From assembly GCF_018991925.1 (NCBI RefSeq), contig NW_024732415.1, forward strand, positions 128,430-192,429: 64,000 nucleotides of DNA. Reading direction: 5' to 3'. The stretch's first letter is position 1. Every line of letters begins with the position of its first letter. Under the pieces are notes generated by a model that saw only the letters and a program-made list of their open reading frames with translations, was not told the origin of the DNA and made no database searches. The position numbers and the translations under genes are program-made. Of this stretch, positions 23,546 through 33,789 are shown piece after piece. The stretch comes from Homarus americanus. Taxonomy: Eukaryota > Arthropoda > Malacostraca > Decapoda > Nephropidae.

Positions 23546-23967
23546 TATTCACAAATGACTACCAAATACTGTATAAAAATAATTCAGGGTAACAAAATAA
23601 ATCCATCTCTTCCACTGACACCAACACAACATACACCTTCACTAGTTTGTCAATGTGAATGTCAAATAAACATAATTTGTCTATGAAGAAAACTGTAAAG
23701 GGGTTGAAGCCATATCAGAATAATGTTCTATAATTTACCAAGTGAGGAACTGACTCTGAAATCTCTTTATGAGCCAGCTGAGAAGATACTACAGTACAGC
23801 ACAACAGAGCCATATTATCATGGGAACACTGGTAATGGTAAAACACAGACATCTTCCATCTACAGTATGTACACCAATCCATTGACTTGCAGATGGAAGA
23901 CAGCTCTTCAAAGATATGGATGTTGACATTTATGATTAATACAGTAAGACATAAAGGAATTTAGCCA

Positions 23968-24037
23968 CTTGTGCATGGGGTCCCCTCTCAGCTGAATAAA
24001 ATTATCTGGCATTGACCAAATAAGACATTAAAAGTGG
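23968..24037 (-). repeat. Right copy of a dispersed inverted repeat
   Basis: The reverse complement contains TTATTTGGTCAATGCCAGAT and AATTTTATTCAGCTGAGAGG, clearly related to 20697-20766 with scattered substitutions. Confidence 0.65.
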
Positions 24038-24672
24038 TGTCCACACCACAATGTGGATCATCTTTAATCACAAATACGGATTTTAAGATCAACCCCTCAT
24101 TTATGAGCTGACACTGTGGACTGCACAGAAGCCAGGTATGACATGAAAGGAACAGCTATGAGGGCACTTGTTAGTCTTACATATAATGCCCAATTCCCAC
24201 TCTGTATAGGACAGTTGGTGATAGAAAGAGCATCCAACTGTAAAACTTGTGTAAAATTTGCCTGGTGGTAATCAGAACACCATGTCATCAGGTAATTACT
24301 GTCAACCCATACAAGTGTGGAAAATGGGCATAAAAGTGACAATGATGCTGGCTCTACCCACTGAATCTCTCACATCACATCATACAGTATCAATAAAATC
24401 ATATACGTATAACAAATGACGACTGTGACTAAGTGAAGAGCCAGATGAAAAAGTACATTTTCTTAAGTGCACTTATGAGCTACATAGCTGAGCTTTACTA
24501 CAAGGGACTATTTACCCCTAGTAACAAGTTATAAAAAATAATTCATCTGCAAAATTATGGGCAGCTTTATATTATATTTGTATGAAATTAAACTTAGAAA
24601 GCTAGTCTTGAATGCAAGACCTTCTTTCAGACCTTATAAGTTACTGTTGAGATCAATTATAGATCTTTAATA
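24038..24672. other. Downstream flank of TMEM67, AT-rich
   Basis: This is the 3' side of the meckelin gene. An ATTAAA hexamer on the minus strand lies almost at the stop codon (24671-24666), probably too close to be the main polyadenylation signal; no canonical AATAAA was seen nearby. There is no poly-A-derived tract that would mark a recent retroposition. Confidence 0.45.
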
Positions 24673-27618
24673 TTACATCAAAAATCTCTGATCAACAAGA
24701 GTTTTGTGAACCACATTCTTTCTTCCACCTGTGTAGCGAATTTTTTTAACTAGGTACGAAAAAATGAAAGTTACAATGGCTGCCAGTACAAAATCATATG
24801 AAGTTAAATCAACAAATGTGAAAAGTAGCATCTCAAACAACACAAAAGTTATCTCGTGCCCATAAAAGAGAACTCGATCAAAGGCATGGTTGTTATTCCT
24901 AAAGAAGAGACATCTGTCGTCTGCCTCTTGAAACTCAAGATCTAAAACACTCTCCAAAAAAAGCTTTTCTTTAACAATATAATCCAAATCTTTAAGAGCA
25001 TGCTGGAGAAACATGTCGAAGAATCTTTTCATGATTTCATATGCTTGAAAGCTTTGTTCCATCTCTTCAGAAGCCATTCTGCCTCGACCTACTGGCCTTC
25101 TTATACCTGCAAACCCATGCACAGGCTGCAAAATGGTATCATACTGCTCTCTAAACTTATAAGTAATAGCCACTTCAAATATCTGGCATTCACTAGAAGG
25201 CTCAAGACCTCTATTCCCACACAAGTCTTCTTCTTCTTGTTTCATTTGTTCATATATGGACTGCATATCAACATCAGCATAACCATGAGCAGAGCGGCCA
25301 TGAATGTAATAGCCATACATTTTATGCTCTAGAATAAAAATACTTATGTTAGCAATGGAACAAAGATCAATAAACTGTTGGAGTTTGTTTTCAACATAAC
25401 GTTCATAGAAGGCAATCTTAAAGATCCACTGTACAGCAGCAATAACACCATACACTGATATACTGAGGGCAAACCTGCACACATAACTCTGAGGAGAATT
25501 ATGGCTTTCATTGTTAAGAATAAACTTACTATTGGGATCAGCGGTGGAAAGATTTTCAAATCCAATTACTTTCAAGAAGAAAAGAGTAAAGAATAACTGG
25601 CAGCCCACATCTATTCTTCTGTAGGTTTGTAGTTCATTCCATTCATTGGCTATAAAATAGGTTCTCCATATGCTAATTGGCTGCTCTGTTTTTGCCTTCC
25701 CGTCATCCTTAAGATTTGTAGACAACTGTGGATGAGGAATAGAATTTCTTGCCCTCGGTTTCTCCCAGTCAATAATGAACATATCAAGAGTAATCTGAAC
25801 ATAAACTATTTGAATGACTTGAATAAATTTTAAGAAACAAGCAGCTGTAAGATATTGTTTAATAAGTAATTCCTGATTTTGAGTTAAGAGAAAGGAATGC
25901 ACGACATCCTGCCTTTTGAAGAAGATCGTCCAATAGAAACAAGCAAAGAAAACAACCAGGAAGAACATGTTGGCAAGATTTCCACAAGCAATTACAATAA
26001 AGTGATAAATGGTGAGCAAATCCAAGCCAAGTTTTCCACATCGTCGAGACCAACTCCAAACTGCTACCAGCGACCATAGGGCAGCGAAGGCACTCATCAC
26101 ACCGATGGCAATGGATAAATCTTCACGGATTTGGGAGAAATTCATAGTATACAATACCTTTATGGCAGTCTCCACCTTGTTATTTGTGTTGTAATATTCA
26201 TCAGTAACTTCACCATAATTTATTTTTATCACTGGAGGGTAAATCAAACCATCTCCTTCTCCCTCACGCAGCCGGACTATTATTTGAATGTTCCGAGCGT
26301 ATCTCACAACTCTGGCTCTATTCTCCTTATCCTTAGTGTTTAGTGAGAGAGATTCCTTCCCACTGAGGTTGTCAAACAGGAAAAACCTCCTTGTAAGTTG
26401 CCATTTTTTCTGACTTTGTTGATTCACTGAAGATCCACTTTCTTTATAATTTTCATTAAGAACTGGAATGGCATAAATCATATGCTCTTCATCATCATAA
26501 TACTGTAAAAACACATCATAAAACTCTGTGGTATACTTATTCCATAAGTCTTGAACATTTATGGAACAGCTCTGAGAAAATGTTTTTCCAAACTGAACAA
26601 CATCACTCAGTTGGAAATCAATAAAAGGACAAAGGGTTAATACATCTTCCAACCTTCCATATGCCAGCAGATGACCCTCAGCTGAATACTTTGCTACAGT
26701 AAAGTTAAGTTTGAAATTAGGATTGTCTTTTTTAAAACTGTAGTGTGTTTTCAATCTGGCTTTAGAGAGATAGATGTTTGCTTCTCCTTCAGGATAATAC
26801 AACCAAGGGACATGATCTGGTAAATTAACAAAATTATCCCCAAATTCTTCTCTATAATACTCACAAGCATTGAATTCATCATTAAAGTTAAAATGCAAAA
26901 GAACACAAATATTGCTCAGAAGCTGACAAGCTGATTTATTTTGATTGAATGTACATGAATGAGCTGCCATTCTATAGTTAGCTTCCAAAAAAGAAGACTG
27001 CACTTCTTCCCCATTATCAAATTTCACAACATAACAACTCTTCTTATCTGGGATTTTAGAAAGCTCTGACAGTGGTGTGCAGATGCCACCAAGTTCAACA
27101 TGAGTTTTGGGACATGTGCAAGAGTCACCACTGGCAGTATAGAAAGATGAATGACATGGAATGCAATCCTTTTCTCCTGGAACAGTATCATTGGTACATT
27201 CTACACAAGACATGCTACCTAAAAATGTTCCATTCAGAGTTTTATCAACCATAACAGAAGTCTTGGAGCAAGGGTCACATTCCTGGGTAGTGTCATTATA
27301 GGAGGAGGATTCATGACAGGGAACACAACTTCTTTTGTCTCTAGAGGTGACATATGAGGGAGGACAAGCCTCACATTTAAGATTATATCCATTAATAATT
27401 GACCTAAAACCAGGCTGGCAAGTACAGGTGTAGGGATCTTCCACAGCAGTCTGATTTAATGGGCAACTCATACACTGAAGACTCACTTCATCAAAATATT
27501 CATTATCAGTGCACGACTCAGCCTCTGAAAATGTAGTAAATTCACGATTACGAGCACTGGAATGATGTATAGCTAATAAGAGCAATGTACAACATGACAC
27601 CTTAAATAAAAGTAACAT
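24673..27618 (-). CDS. TMEM67: Meckelin (TMEM67), single-exon, intact
   Basis: A 981-codon uninterrupted frame; human meckelin is 995 residues. Residues 1-22 (MLLLFKVSCCTLLLLAIHHS...) form a signal peptide. About residues 35-190 are a cysteine-rich EGF-like region with repeated CxxC pairs, followed by a large ectodomain to about residue 500. Hydrophobic segments then lie near 502-522, 533-566, 586-616, 669-686, 712-739 and 919-956. The family hallmarks YGYYIHGRSAHGYADVDMQ and the C-terminal KTLVDQRFLM are present. Meckelin is a ciliary transition-zone membrane protein of the MKS module, linked to Wnt/Frizzled-type signalling. The vertebrate gene has many introns; this one has none in the coding region, so it is either an intron-loss gene or a functional retrocopy. 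The first ATG is used because it directly precedes the signal peptide. Confidence 0.97.
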   Translation of the reverse strand: MLLLFKVSCCTLLLLAIHHSSARNREFTTFSEAESCTDNEYFDEVSLQCMSCPLNQTAVEDPYTCTCQPGFRSIINGYNLKCEACPPSYVTSRDKRSCVPCHESSSYNDTTQECDPCSKTSVMVDKTLNGTFLGSMSCVECTNDTVPGEKDCIPCHSSFYTASGDSCTCPKTHVELGGICTPLSELSKIPDKKSCYVVKFDNGEEVQSSFLEANYRMAAHSCTFNQNKSACQLLSNICVLLHFNFNDEFNACEYYREEFGDNFVNLPDHVPWLYYPEGEANIYLSKARLKTHYSFKKDNPNFKLNFTVAKYSAEGHLLAYGRLEDVLTLCPFIDFQLSDVVQFGKTFSQSCSINVQDLWNKYTTEFYDVFLQYYDDEEHMIYAIPVLNENYKESGSSVNQQSQKKWQLTRRFFLFDNLSGKESLSLNTKDKENRARVVRYARNIQIIVRLREGEGDGLIYPPVIKINYGEVTDEYYNTNNKVETAIKVLYTMNFSQIREDLSIAIGVMSAFAALWSLVAVWSWSRRCGKLGLDLLTIYHFIVIACGNLANMFFLVVFFACFYWTIFFKRQDVVHSFLLTQNQELLIKQYLTAACFLKFIQVIQIVYVQITLDMFIIDWEKPRARNSIPHPQLSTNLKDDGKAKTEQPISIWRTYFIANEWNELQTYRRIDVGCQLFFTLFFLKVIGFENLSTADPNSKFILNNESHNSPQSYVCRFALSISVYGVIAAVQWIFKIAFYERYVENKLQQFIDLCSIANISIFILEHKMYGYYIHGRSAHGYADVDMQSIYEQMKQEEEDLCGNRGLEPSSECQIFEVAITYKFREQYDTILQPVHGFAGIRRPVGRGRMASEEMEQSFQAYEIMKRFFDMFLQHALKDLDYIVKEKLFLESVLDLEFQEADDRCLFFRNNNHAFDRVLFYGHEITFVLFEMLLFTFVDLTSYDFVLAAIVTFIFSYLVKKIRYTGGRKNVVHKTLVDQRFLM

Positions 27619-27770
27619 GTTTACAACCTTCTTCTGTTATTCTTTCAGTTCATGACACTACACTGGTTCTCACCACCTTGTGCCAGTAGCTACTTATATC
27701 TTGTGGTGTGTATGTTGACTTCATACTGATTACTGTAGTCCATCTTTTAATGCCCATCTTCTGTGTTTAT
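27619..27770 (-). promoter_or_regulatory. Putative 5' leader of TMEM67 with acceptor site
   Basis: On the minus strand TTAATTATTTTCAG precedes 27770 and would serve as a 3' splice site, placing an intron in the 5' untranslated region. The 152-base leader contains an upstream ATG (ATGGGCATTAAAAGATGG) opening a short frame that ends before the main start. The first exon and promoter were not located. Prediction only. Confidence 0.35.
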
Positions 27771-27805
27771 CTGAAAATAATTAATACTGTACACAACATA
27801 CTACA

Positions 27806-28206
27806 TATTATTATTATTATTAAAATAATGATAATAATAATAATACTATAATAATGGATGCCCAAAGTGTTAGAGATTGGCCGGCCCTAAGGCCACCTAG
27901 GCATAATTTGTATAAGATGTAGATGCTGTCACCAACATAAAAACCGCACCCTATGTTAAAGAGCTGTATGACCCAGTGTCAAGGAATAATTCAAGAACAG
28001 ACAATTCACCAACTGCACTGGCTAACAATTACCCCAGAACATGATCTGCAAATCGATTAACATCCAGGTTCCCAATTACTGCTGCACAGACAGAGGTAAA
28101 TGGCACAAAGAAACTTGCCCATAGAGGTAGTTTCACCCTCCCCAGGGATCGAACCCGGGTCCACTCACTTGTGAAGCGAGTATGCTGATTATTACACCAC
28201 AGGTAT
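27806..28206 (-). mobile_element. tRNA-headed SINE with ATT-rich tail
   Basis: On the minus strand the head has an A-box-like TGGTGTAATAATCAGC, an anticodon-arm-like CTCGCTTCACAAGTGAG and a perfect B box GGTTCGATCCC. The body continues with GGGAACCTGGATGTTAATCG and TCATGTTCTGGGGTA, and the copy ends in a TTA/ATT-rich tail at 27808-27845. The body shares TACCTG/GTTAGTCGA-like motifs with the copy at 59117. It is not a functional tRNA gene because the acceptor stem does not close. Confidence 0.7.
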
Positions 28207-28600
28207 AAACTATATATATATATATATATCACTTCAAAGGATAGTTATTATGGCACTAAACAAGCCCTGAAGTGGGTACAGGTATTCCACTCAACACTTA
28301 GGTAGCAGAAATTTGAAAGAAAAAGTTATATTTCCAATTTGAGGATTTCAATAAAAACTCCATATATCAGCATTCAATAAGTTAAAACAAAACGGGATAA
28401 CTGTTATATTTAAATAGTCGGCAGGAGCTAAATCATGAGCAAGAACTCGACAAGCCGGCCCAAACTTGGCAGACCTGAGCATCAGTTTATGTGTGCCTCT
28501 CATCACGGGTAAACCTCCACTCGTTTGAGGTAACCTACAGAGCCATTATTTCACTCTTCTCATGGATTTACTAATTGTCTGCCTCTGCAACATCTTCTAA
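28207..28600. other. AT-rich spacer with a short (TA)n
   Basis: A TATATATATA run occurs at about 28212-28229. No gene was seen before the transposase relic at 28601. Confidence 0.5.
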
Positions 28601-28765
28601 GATGGCCTCTACCAAGAAGAAAGGCAGACAGCTAAAAATCTTGCCTACTGAACAGACACTGAAAGTGCTTGATTGTATATATATGCTGATGTCTCTGTAA
28701 GTATAATATGTGAGGAGCTTAAAACCTCCTCCGCCTTCTATGACATCATGTCTTCTGGCAGTGAT
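28601..28765 (+). pseudogene. pogo/Tigger-type transposase N-terminal relic
   Basis: The plus strand reads MASTKKKGRQLKILPTEQTL then KVLDCI, and after a frameshift near 28680 continues ADVSVSIICEELKTSSAFYD. This is the CENP-B-type helix-turn-helix found at the start of pogo/Tigger transposases (K....L....K..VL..I..G.SVS.IC.E.....S..YDI). The rest of the transposase is absent. It could be a source-family clue for the TA-flanked MITEs in the window, but no direct link is shown. Confidence 0.6.
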
Positions 28766-28767
28766 TA

Positions 28768-28985
28768 AGTGTCTGTGAAGTGTTACAGTACATATAATGT
28801 TCAGTGTTACCTAAGTATGAAATGTAGTCTTAAATTTATCAGAACAATAATTTACAGTGTCTGTGACGTGTTATTGTTATGTATAAAGCATACAGTATTG
28901 TACATACAGTATTGTTAAGGTTATCGGAACAATTTACTGTACTGTACAGTGCCTGTGAAGTGTTGCACACAATACAGTACAGTTC
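28768..28985. repeat. About 90-bp degenerate tandem repeat, 2.4 copies
   Basis: AGTGTCTGTGAAGTGTT-like starts occur at 28768, 28856 and 28948, each followed by ATCAGAACAAT/ATCGGAACAAT near the end of the unit. Confidence 0.7.
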
Positions 28986-29470
28986 ACCTGCCTCTTATAA
29001 GCTCATCAAGAAATCACCCCTGGCTGTTGGTAAGAAACTAATCCAACTCAGCCCCACGAGGGAGTTTTACTATATTAATACAAAATCACAGTAACCGACA
29101 TAATTTAACTATAGCTACTTAAAACTTACATATTAACACAAAGGACAATACTATGCAATATTTCATCAAGGATAACACAGATATTTCAAAATGTTTTATC
29201 ATTGTCTCTAAGAAATTTAACTAGTTACTGTAGGACATTTCACCATAGAACATAAAAGGCCTTCTTACCTCTAGAAATTGATGAAAATTGCATGAGGAAC
29301 GCCACATGTTATAAATTCTATGATTTCGTTCAGCTTCAATTAACAGAAGCGGGCGGTGCTGCCAATCAACGCCATAATGTCTTCTCGGTGATCACGTGTA
29401 GAATAGCAGCAGCAGTTCTAAAAAAAATTGTTCTTGAAGATTTGTTTTGGTTTGGTTTTTTCAAGGCAGT
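28986..29470. other. No gene recognised
   Basis: AT-rich sequence with short chance frames only. Confidence 0.5.
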
Positions 29471-30080
29471 ATTGTAGGTTAGGTGAATGTAGCATTTTAG
29501 GTTAAGTAAAGGCAGCATTTTAGGTTAAGTAAAGGTAGTATTTTAGGTTAGGTAAAGGTAGTAGTGATATCCCCGTTAGCCGGAACAATTGGTGCAGAGC
29601 ACTTCCGGGAATGAGAGATTTCCGAGTAACGAAACGACTCTCTCAAAGCCGGAAAAAATCTCTCATCCCCGAAATTTTCCGGGTAACGGAAAAATGTCCA
29701 CGGAAGTTCCAGAAATTGCCCGTTTCATCATCTCTCGAACCCAGAAAAATATCCCTCATCCCCGGAATTTTCCAGGTAACAGAAAAATAGTCTCAGAATT
29801 TCCAGAAAATGCATCTGATTATTATCTCTCAAACCCGGAAAAAAATCCCCCATACCCGGAATTTTCAGGAATTTTCCAGGTATCGGGAATTTTCTTTGGA
29901 ATTTTCCGGAAAATCTGCCCCTTGGAAAATTGTTCCCAAAGTCGGAATTTTCAGGAAAATTCCGGCTTTGGAAACGATTTTCCGAGAAAATTTAAATTCC
30001 GGCTACCGGAGAGTTACGGGTTTGAGGGATTCCGGCTAAGGGAGATATTACTGTATTTTAGATTAGGTAAAAGTAGTTCA
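29471..30080. repeat. About 30-bp tandem repeat split by a MITE
   Basis: Copies of ATTTTAGGTTAAGTAAAGG with small changes run from 29471 to 29560 and resume as ATTTTAGATTAGGTAAAAG at 30056-30080, directly after the MITE. The split dates the MITE as younger than the tandem expansion. Confidence 0.75.
29562..30053. mobile_element. MITE with CAGTAATATCTCC-type termini
   Basis: The left end TAGTGATATCCCCGTTAGCC and the reversed right end CAGTAATATCTCCCTTAGCC are clearly inverted copies. The right end is followed by TA. The core consists of degenerate repeats of a GGAATTTTCCGGGTAACGG-like motif, which explains the chance 165-codon frame crossing it. Confidence 0.75.
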
Positions 30081-31806
30081 CTGTAAGGTAGCTGATTGCC
30101 TGGGGAACGGACATGCAGAGAGTCTCTACAGTTCTTTAGTATATTGTATTTAAATTGTGGTACAGGTATTTTCTAGGATAATAACCTTCCTGTGTTAATC
30201 TCTGATAATTTCAACAATTAGGGAAGCATACAGATCTAGCATGTGAACTGCACTGCCATCATAATTATCATAAAGAGAACCCCCCCAAAAAATATATACA
30301 AAATTTCAGCAACATCTTCACCCAATTGGTGATGTCACACGACAATGGGGAGTTTACACAGTTGAACTTGTACATCATGTTCATGTTCCCTTTACAGGCA
30401 AATATTTGCTTCCCCAAATGCAGAAATTATCAGATATCAACACAGAAAATGATTTATCCCTTAAAATATCAGTAAATAAATATGGTTGATAAAATACTTG
30501 TACTGAAGAACTGAAGTGATTCTTCGCCTGTCAACCAATCAGCTACCTTGCTACAAACTGACCCTAGGCCTCAGTTGCAAGGTTTGAGTGAACAGAGTAC
30601 AGTACTGTATAGGCTAAGTTGGTTAGGTAGGATAGTTTGGTTAATTTGAGAACCATATAGTATTATATAATAGAATGTAGCAATATCTTGTATTTCATGA
30701 ACATTAACACTTTTCAGGAGTTGCCATGAGGGATCATTGATAAGTAAACTACCTAACATAACTAATAAAACCAAACTTTGCCTTAAATAGCTGCTAGTAA
30801 TACCGAGTTTCAAGATTAAATAAAAAAAATAAAAAATGAAAACACCCAATTCCAAGATACCCCAATATGAAAACCACGGCTGGTAGACCTTACTGTCCTC
30901 TCAGTACACGAAGATGTAAGTAAGCATAAGAGCTACCTCAACACAAAATACTGCTCGTGCATTATCCATAAATTTCACTTATTAAAAAAGTATTTATATT
31001 TCATAGTCAAATATCCTCACAGATGTTCTTTGGATGATAGGGGTTATAAAAATTATATGACAATGCACAGAACCTAATAGAAACTGACCTAACCTTACCT
31101 GGCTTCCTATCCGTCCCGACATTTTAAGCAAAAACAACTCACATCAATTTATCGATTTCTGGTACCAATGAAAGCAGCTGTCTTGAAGCGGCATGGTGCA
31201 ATGTGGATGTGTGAGTACGCTCCGACTAAGCGGCTCGGTTGTTGCACTGAAACAAACAAAGAGCGGATAACACGAGAGGGCACGGCAGATCTTTTGGTGG
31301 AATATTTACGGTAAATAATTTTTTGCTAATTTCTAAGAACATCACTACCACCGGAAGGCTTTGTTTAATTTCATAGATGTTCTTATCATTACAGTAATAA
31401 TTATAAATGAGGCAAAAATTTTTTTTTTAAATACTCTTATTTTTTTTTATCTATCTACGATCATAAATCACCTGTAGTGAGCAGGGCATGAAGGACGAGG
31501 GAAATTGTGGGGGTAAAACACGGTGAAAAACTGATCATATGACACAATAATGATGTCTTACACCTGCTTTATGCGTGAAGAATTTATTTATTTATAGTAA
31601 ATACTCCTCTGAAAAATCTGTTGAGTTAGCGCATTGTCGACTGCTCAGTACATATGTAGTTTACAACTGACCCGCTGGGTCCGAGCATAATCTCACGTCC
31701 ACAAAAAAACATAAAATTACACCATGACGCTTCAGCAAAGTTACTTTCATTGGTCCCAGTTATCAAAATAAGTACTTTCTCTTTATTTAGTGGATGTTTT
31801 TCCGTG
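30081..31806. other. AT-rich interval, nothing supported
   Basis: No element ends, tandem arrays or convincing exons were recognised. A less AT-rich stretch near 31130-31310 could hold a first exon or promoter, but no signal decides this. Confidence 0.4.
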
Positions 31807-31832
31807 ACTGGCTAAGTTCCTACTTAGCCAGT
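31807..31832. repeat. Perfect short hairpin
   Basis: ACTGGCTAAGT, four bases TCCT, then ACTTAGCCAGT: 11-bp perfect arms. Not followed by a T run and not near a gene; its role is unknown. Confidence 0.8.
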
Positions 31833-32553
31833 TTCCCGTGAGTGAGCTCTGATTGGTTAAGTAATTTCTGTTTAATATTACCTGGCTTTGAAGTTAGGTA
31901 GTCTAGGTAAGTTTCTTTGGTTGGTTAGGTCAGGTTCTATTGGGTTCTAGTAAATGTCGCCTCTTTTAAAATACTTACTATAATGACAATAACATTTGTG
32001 GAAAATCTGAAAGAAATCAAACAACTCTTTCTAGTATAGTGCAGTACCAAGCATGCAGAGACATCATTTTTGTCATTTGATCAGATTTTTGCATTGTTTA
32101 ACCCATAATTTTCCTCAACATATATATACCCTGTCCACTACATGTGAATTATGATAGTAGATAGAAAAAAATACTTATGATTAGAATAGTTAGTACAGTA
32201 TAATTATTCCCATCATCCAAAGAATAGGTGGAAAAATTTAACATAATCATACAACTCCTTCTGGTCTTAGCCCTCTGCTCTAGTATTACCTAAACATTTA
32301 ATGAGGACAACACATTAAGTAGCAGCAAATATTACTGTAATACCAATGACCGATATGATCTCTGACGTTCATATCAAAAATAATACTTTATCTTGTTTAT
32401 CTTCTCCATTTTGTTTTGAATAATTTGTAGCTTGGCTTTAAGTATGTTAAATTAAAGAGAAAACATCAACCTAATACACATATCAATAGGATAATACCTC
32501 AACATACCTGACGTTAACATCCCTCAGCTTCCTCCAGTGTTTACAGCTTAAGC
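31833..32553. other. AT-rich spacer before the hAT element
   Basis: No coding or repeat signal was recognised. Confidence 0.5.
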
Positions 32554-32561
32554 TTCACTGT

Positions 32562-33521
32562 CAGGGTTGCCAACTCGGGTTTTCAAATGTCGCTAGGCTG
32601 GTACCTAAAAGTAGCTAAATGTCGCTAAATCTTCCATGGAAAGTCGCTAGCTATTATTCCCAAGTTTCTTGAATGGTAAAATTGTCTGTCTCTCTGCACT
32701 AAACGGCTCTTCTGCTTTCTTGTGTTTTTTAGTGTTTTTGTGTTTTTCAATGTCGCACAACTTAACAGACAAAGTACACTTGCAAAATTTACAAAATCCT
32801 TTTTTATTATCTCCTGGCACCTCCAGAAGCCAAATTTTGTATCTGTCATCTCTGAGCCATTCCTTCCTAAATCTCTGGGAATACTGTGGCTTACCCATTT
32901 TCCAATGGGACTATGAAGGGTTCAAATTAATAAACAGCATGCAAACAAGCGGAAACTTTCCTTGATGGTTTTTGTCAAAGCGGGTGAACAGTGTCGGGGC
33001 AACTGTATGGAGTCTATGGGTCACCCATGGTGGACGCGGATGACAAGTTTGGAACCACGCAGGCTTGATAGAATTAATTCTATAAGATGTTTTGCTAATA
33101 TTCTTTAAAATTTAGCGTATTAATGAAATTCATATTGCATATCTGACAAAAAGGTAAGTTACCCAGGTGCTACTAAGGCGAAGGTAACAGACAAATAAAT
33201 GACGACACGGCAACATCAGCCATGGACGGGCTGACATGAAGTGATCAGGAAATAGACGTGTCCCTCCTTCTGTACCACGACCCCTTCAAATGTATTAAAC
33301 TTTTCTTATTATTTATTGTCCCTGTAACCCCGTTGCTATATATTATGGCTCGAAATTAGGAAAACTGAGTATTCATGGACAGTCCAAAAGTATCCAGAAA
33401 GTCGCTAGATTTCTGTGGATATCTATAGATTTGAGACAAGTCGCAAATCGCTCTAAAATGTCGCTAGAAAAAACCAAAAAGCTCTAGATCTAGCTACAAA
33501 GTCGCTAAGTTGGCAACTCTG
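32562..33521 (-). mobile_element. Non-autonomous hAT transposon with perfect 8-bp TSD
   Basis: The left end CAGGGTTGCCAACTCGGG and the reversed right end CAGAGTTGCCAACTTAGC are inverted. The flanks TTCACTGT at 32554-32561 and TTCACTGT at 33522-33529 form a perfect 8-bp target-site duplication, the hAT hallmark. GTCGCTA heptamers are repeated just inside both ends, as expected for subterminal transposase-binding sites. The 960-bp element keeps only a short N-terminal coding piece (32898-32647, minus), so it cannot move itself. Confidence 0.93.
32647..32898 (-). pseudogene. BED-finger fragment of a hAT transposase
   Basis: An 83-codon frame reads MGKPQYSQRFRKEWLRDDRY and continues with WLLEVPGDNKKGFCKFCKC and DIEKHKNTKKHKKA. 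The CxxC plus H...H spacing within FCKFCKC and EKHKNTKKHK is that of a BED-type zinc finger, the DNA-binding head of many hAT transposases. The catalytic RNase-H-like domain is missing, so this is an internal-deletion remnant. It may still bind DNA if expressed, which is speculative. Confidence 0.75.
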
Positions 33522-33789
33522 TTCACTGTGTTCGACCAGTGCTTCGACAGCTGTACATTAATTAATTACACTTAAAGGCTCTTTTTAACGTGAAATATAC
33601 AGTTAAAAAGTTCAATTACATGTAAATACAATCAACCTCATTATAAAAAGTTTATTTATGGTGAAATATTTTATTTGATATACTGTAATAATTCACAAAG
33701 TACAGTCGGATACCGTCGAATACTCTTACATTCCTGTCAACGTCAAACTTATACATTTACTTTTATCCTCTTTGCCACTGATCGGCTCG

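Noticed and set aside
28130..28206. Functional tRNA-Val-like gene on the minus strand
   Set aside because: No acceptor-stem pairing, imperfect A box, and continuation into a SINE body with an ATT-rich tail.
29589..30086. 165-codon plus-strand frame
   Set aside because: It lies within the MITE core of TTTTCCGG-rich degenerate repeats and crosses the element end; no domain.
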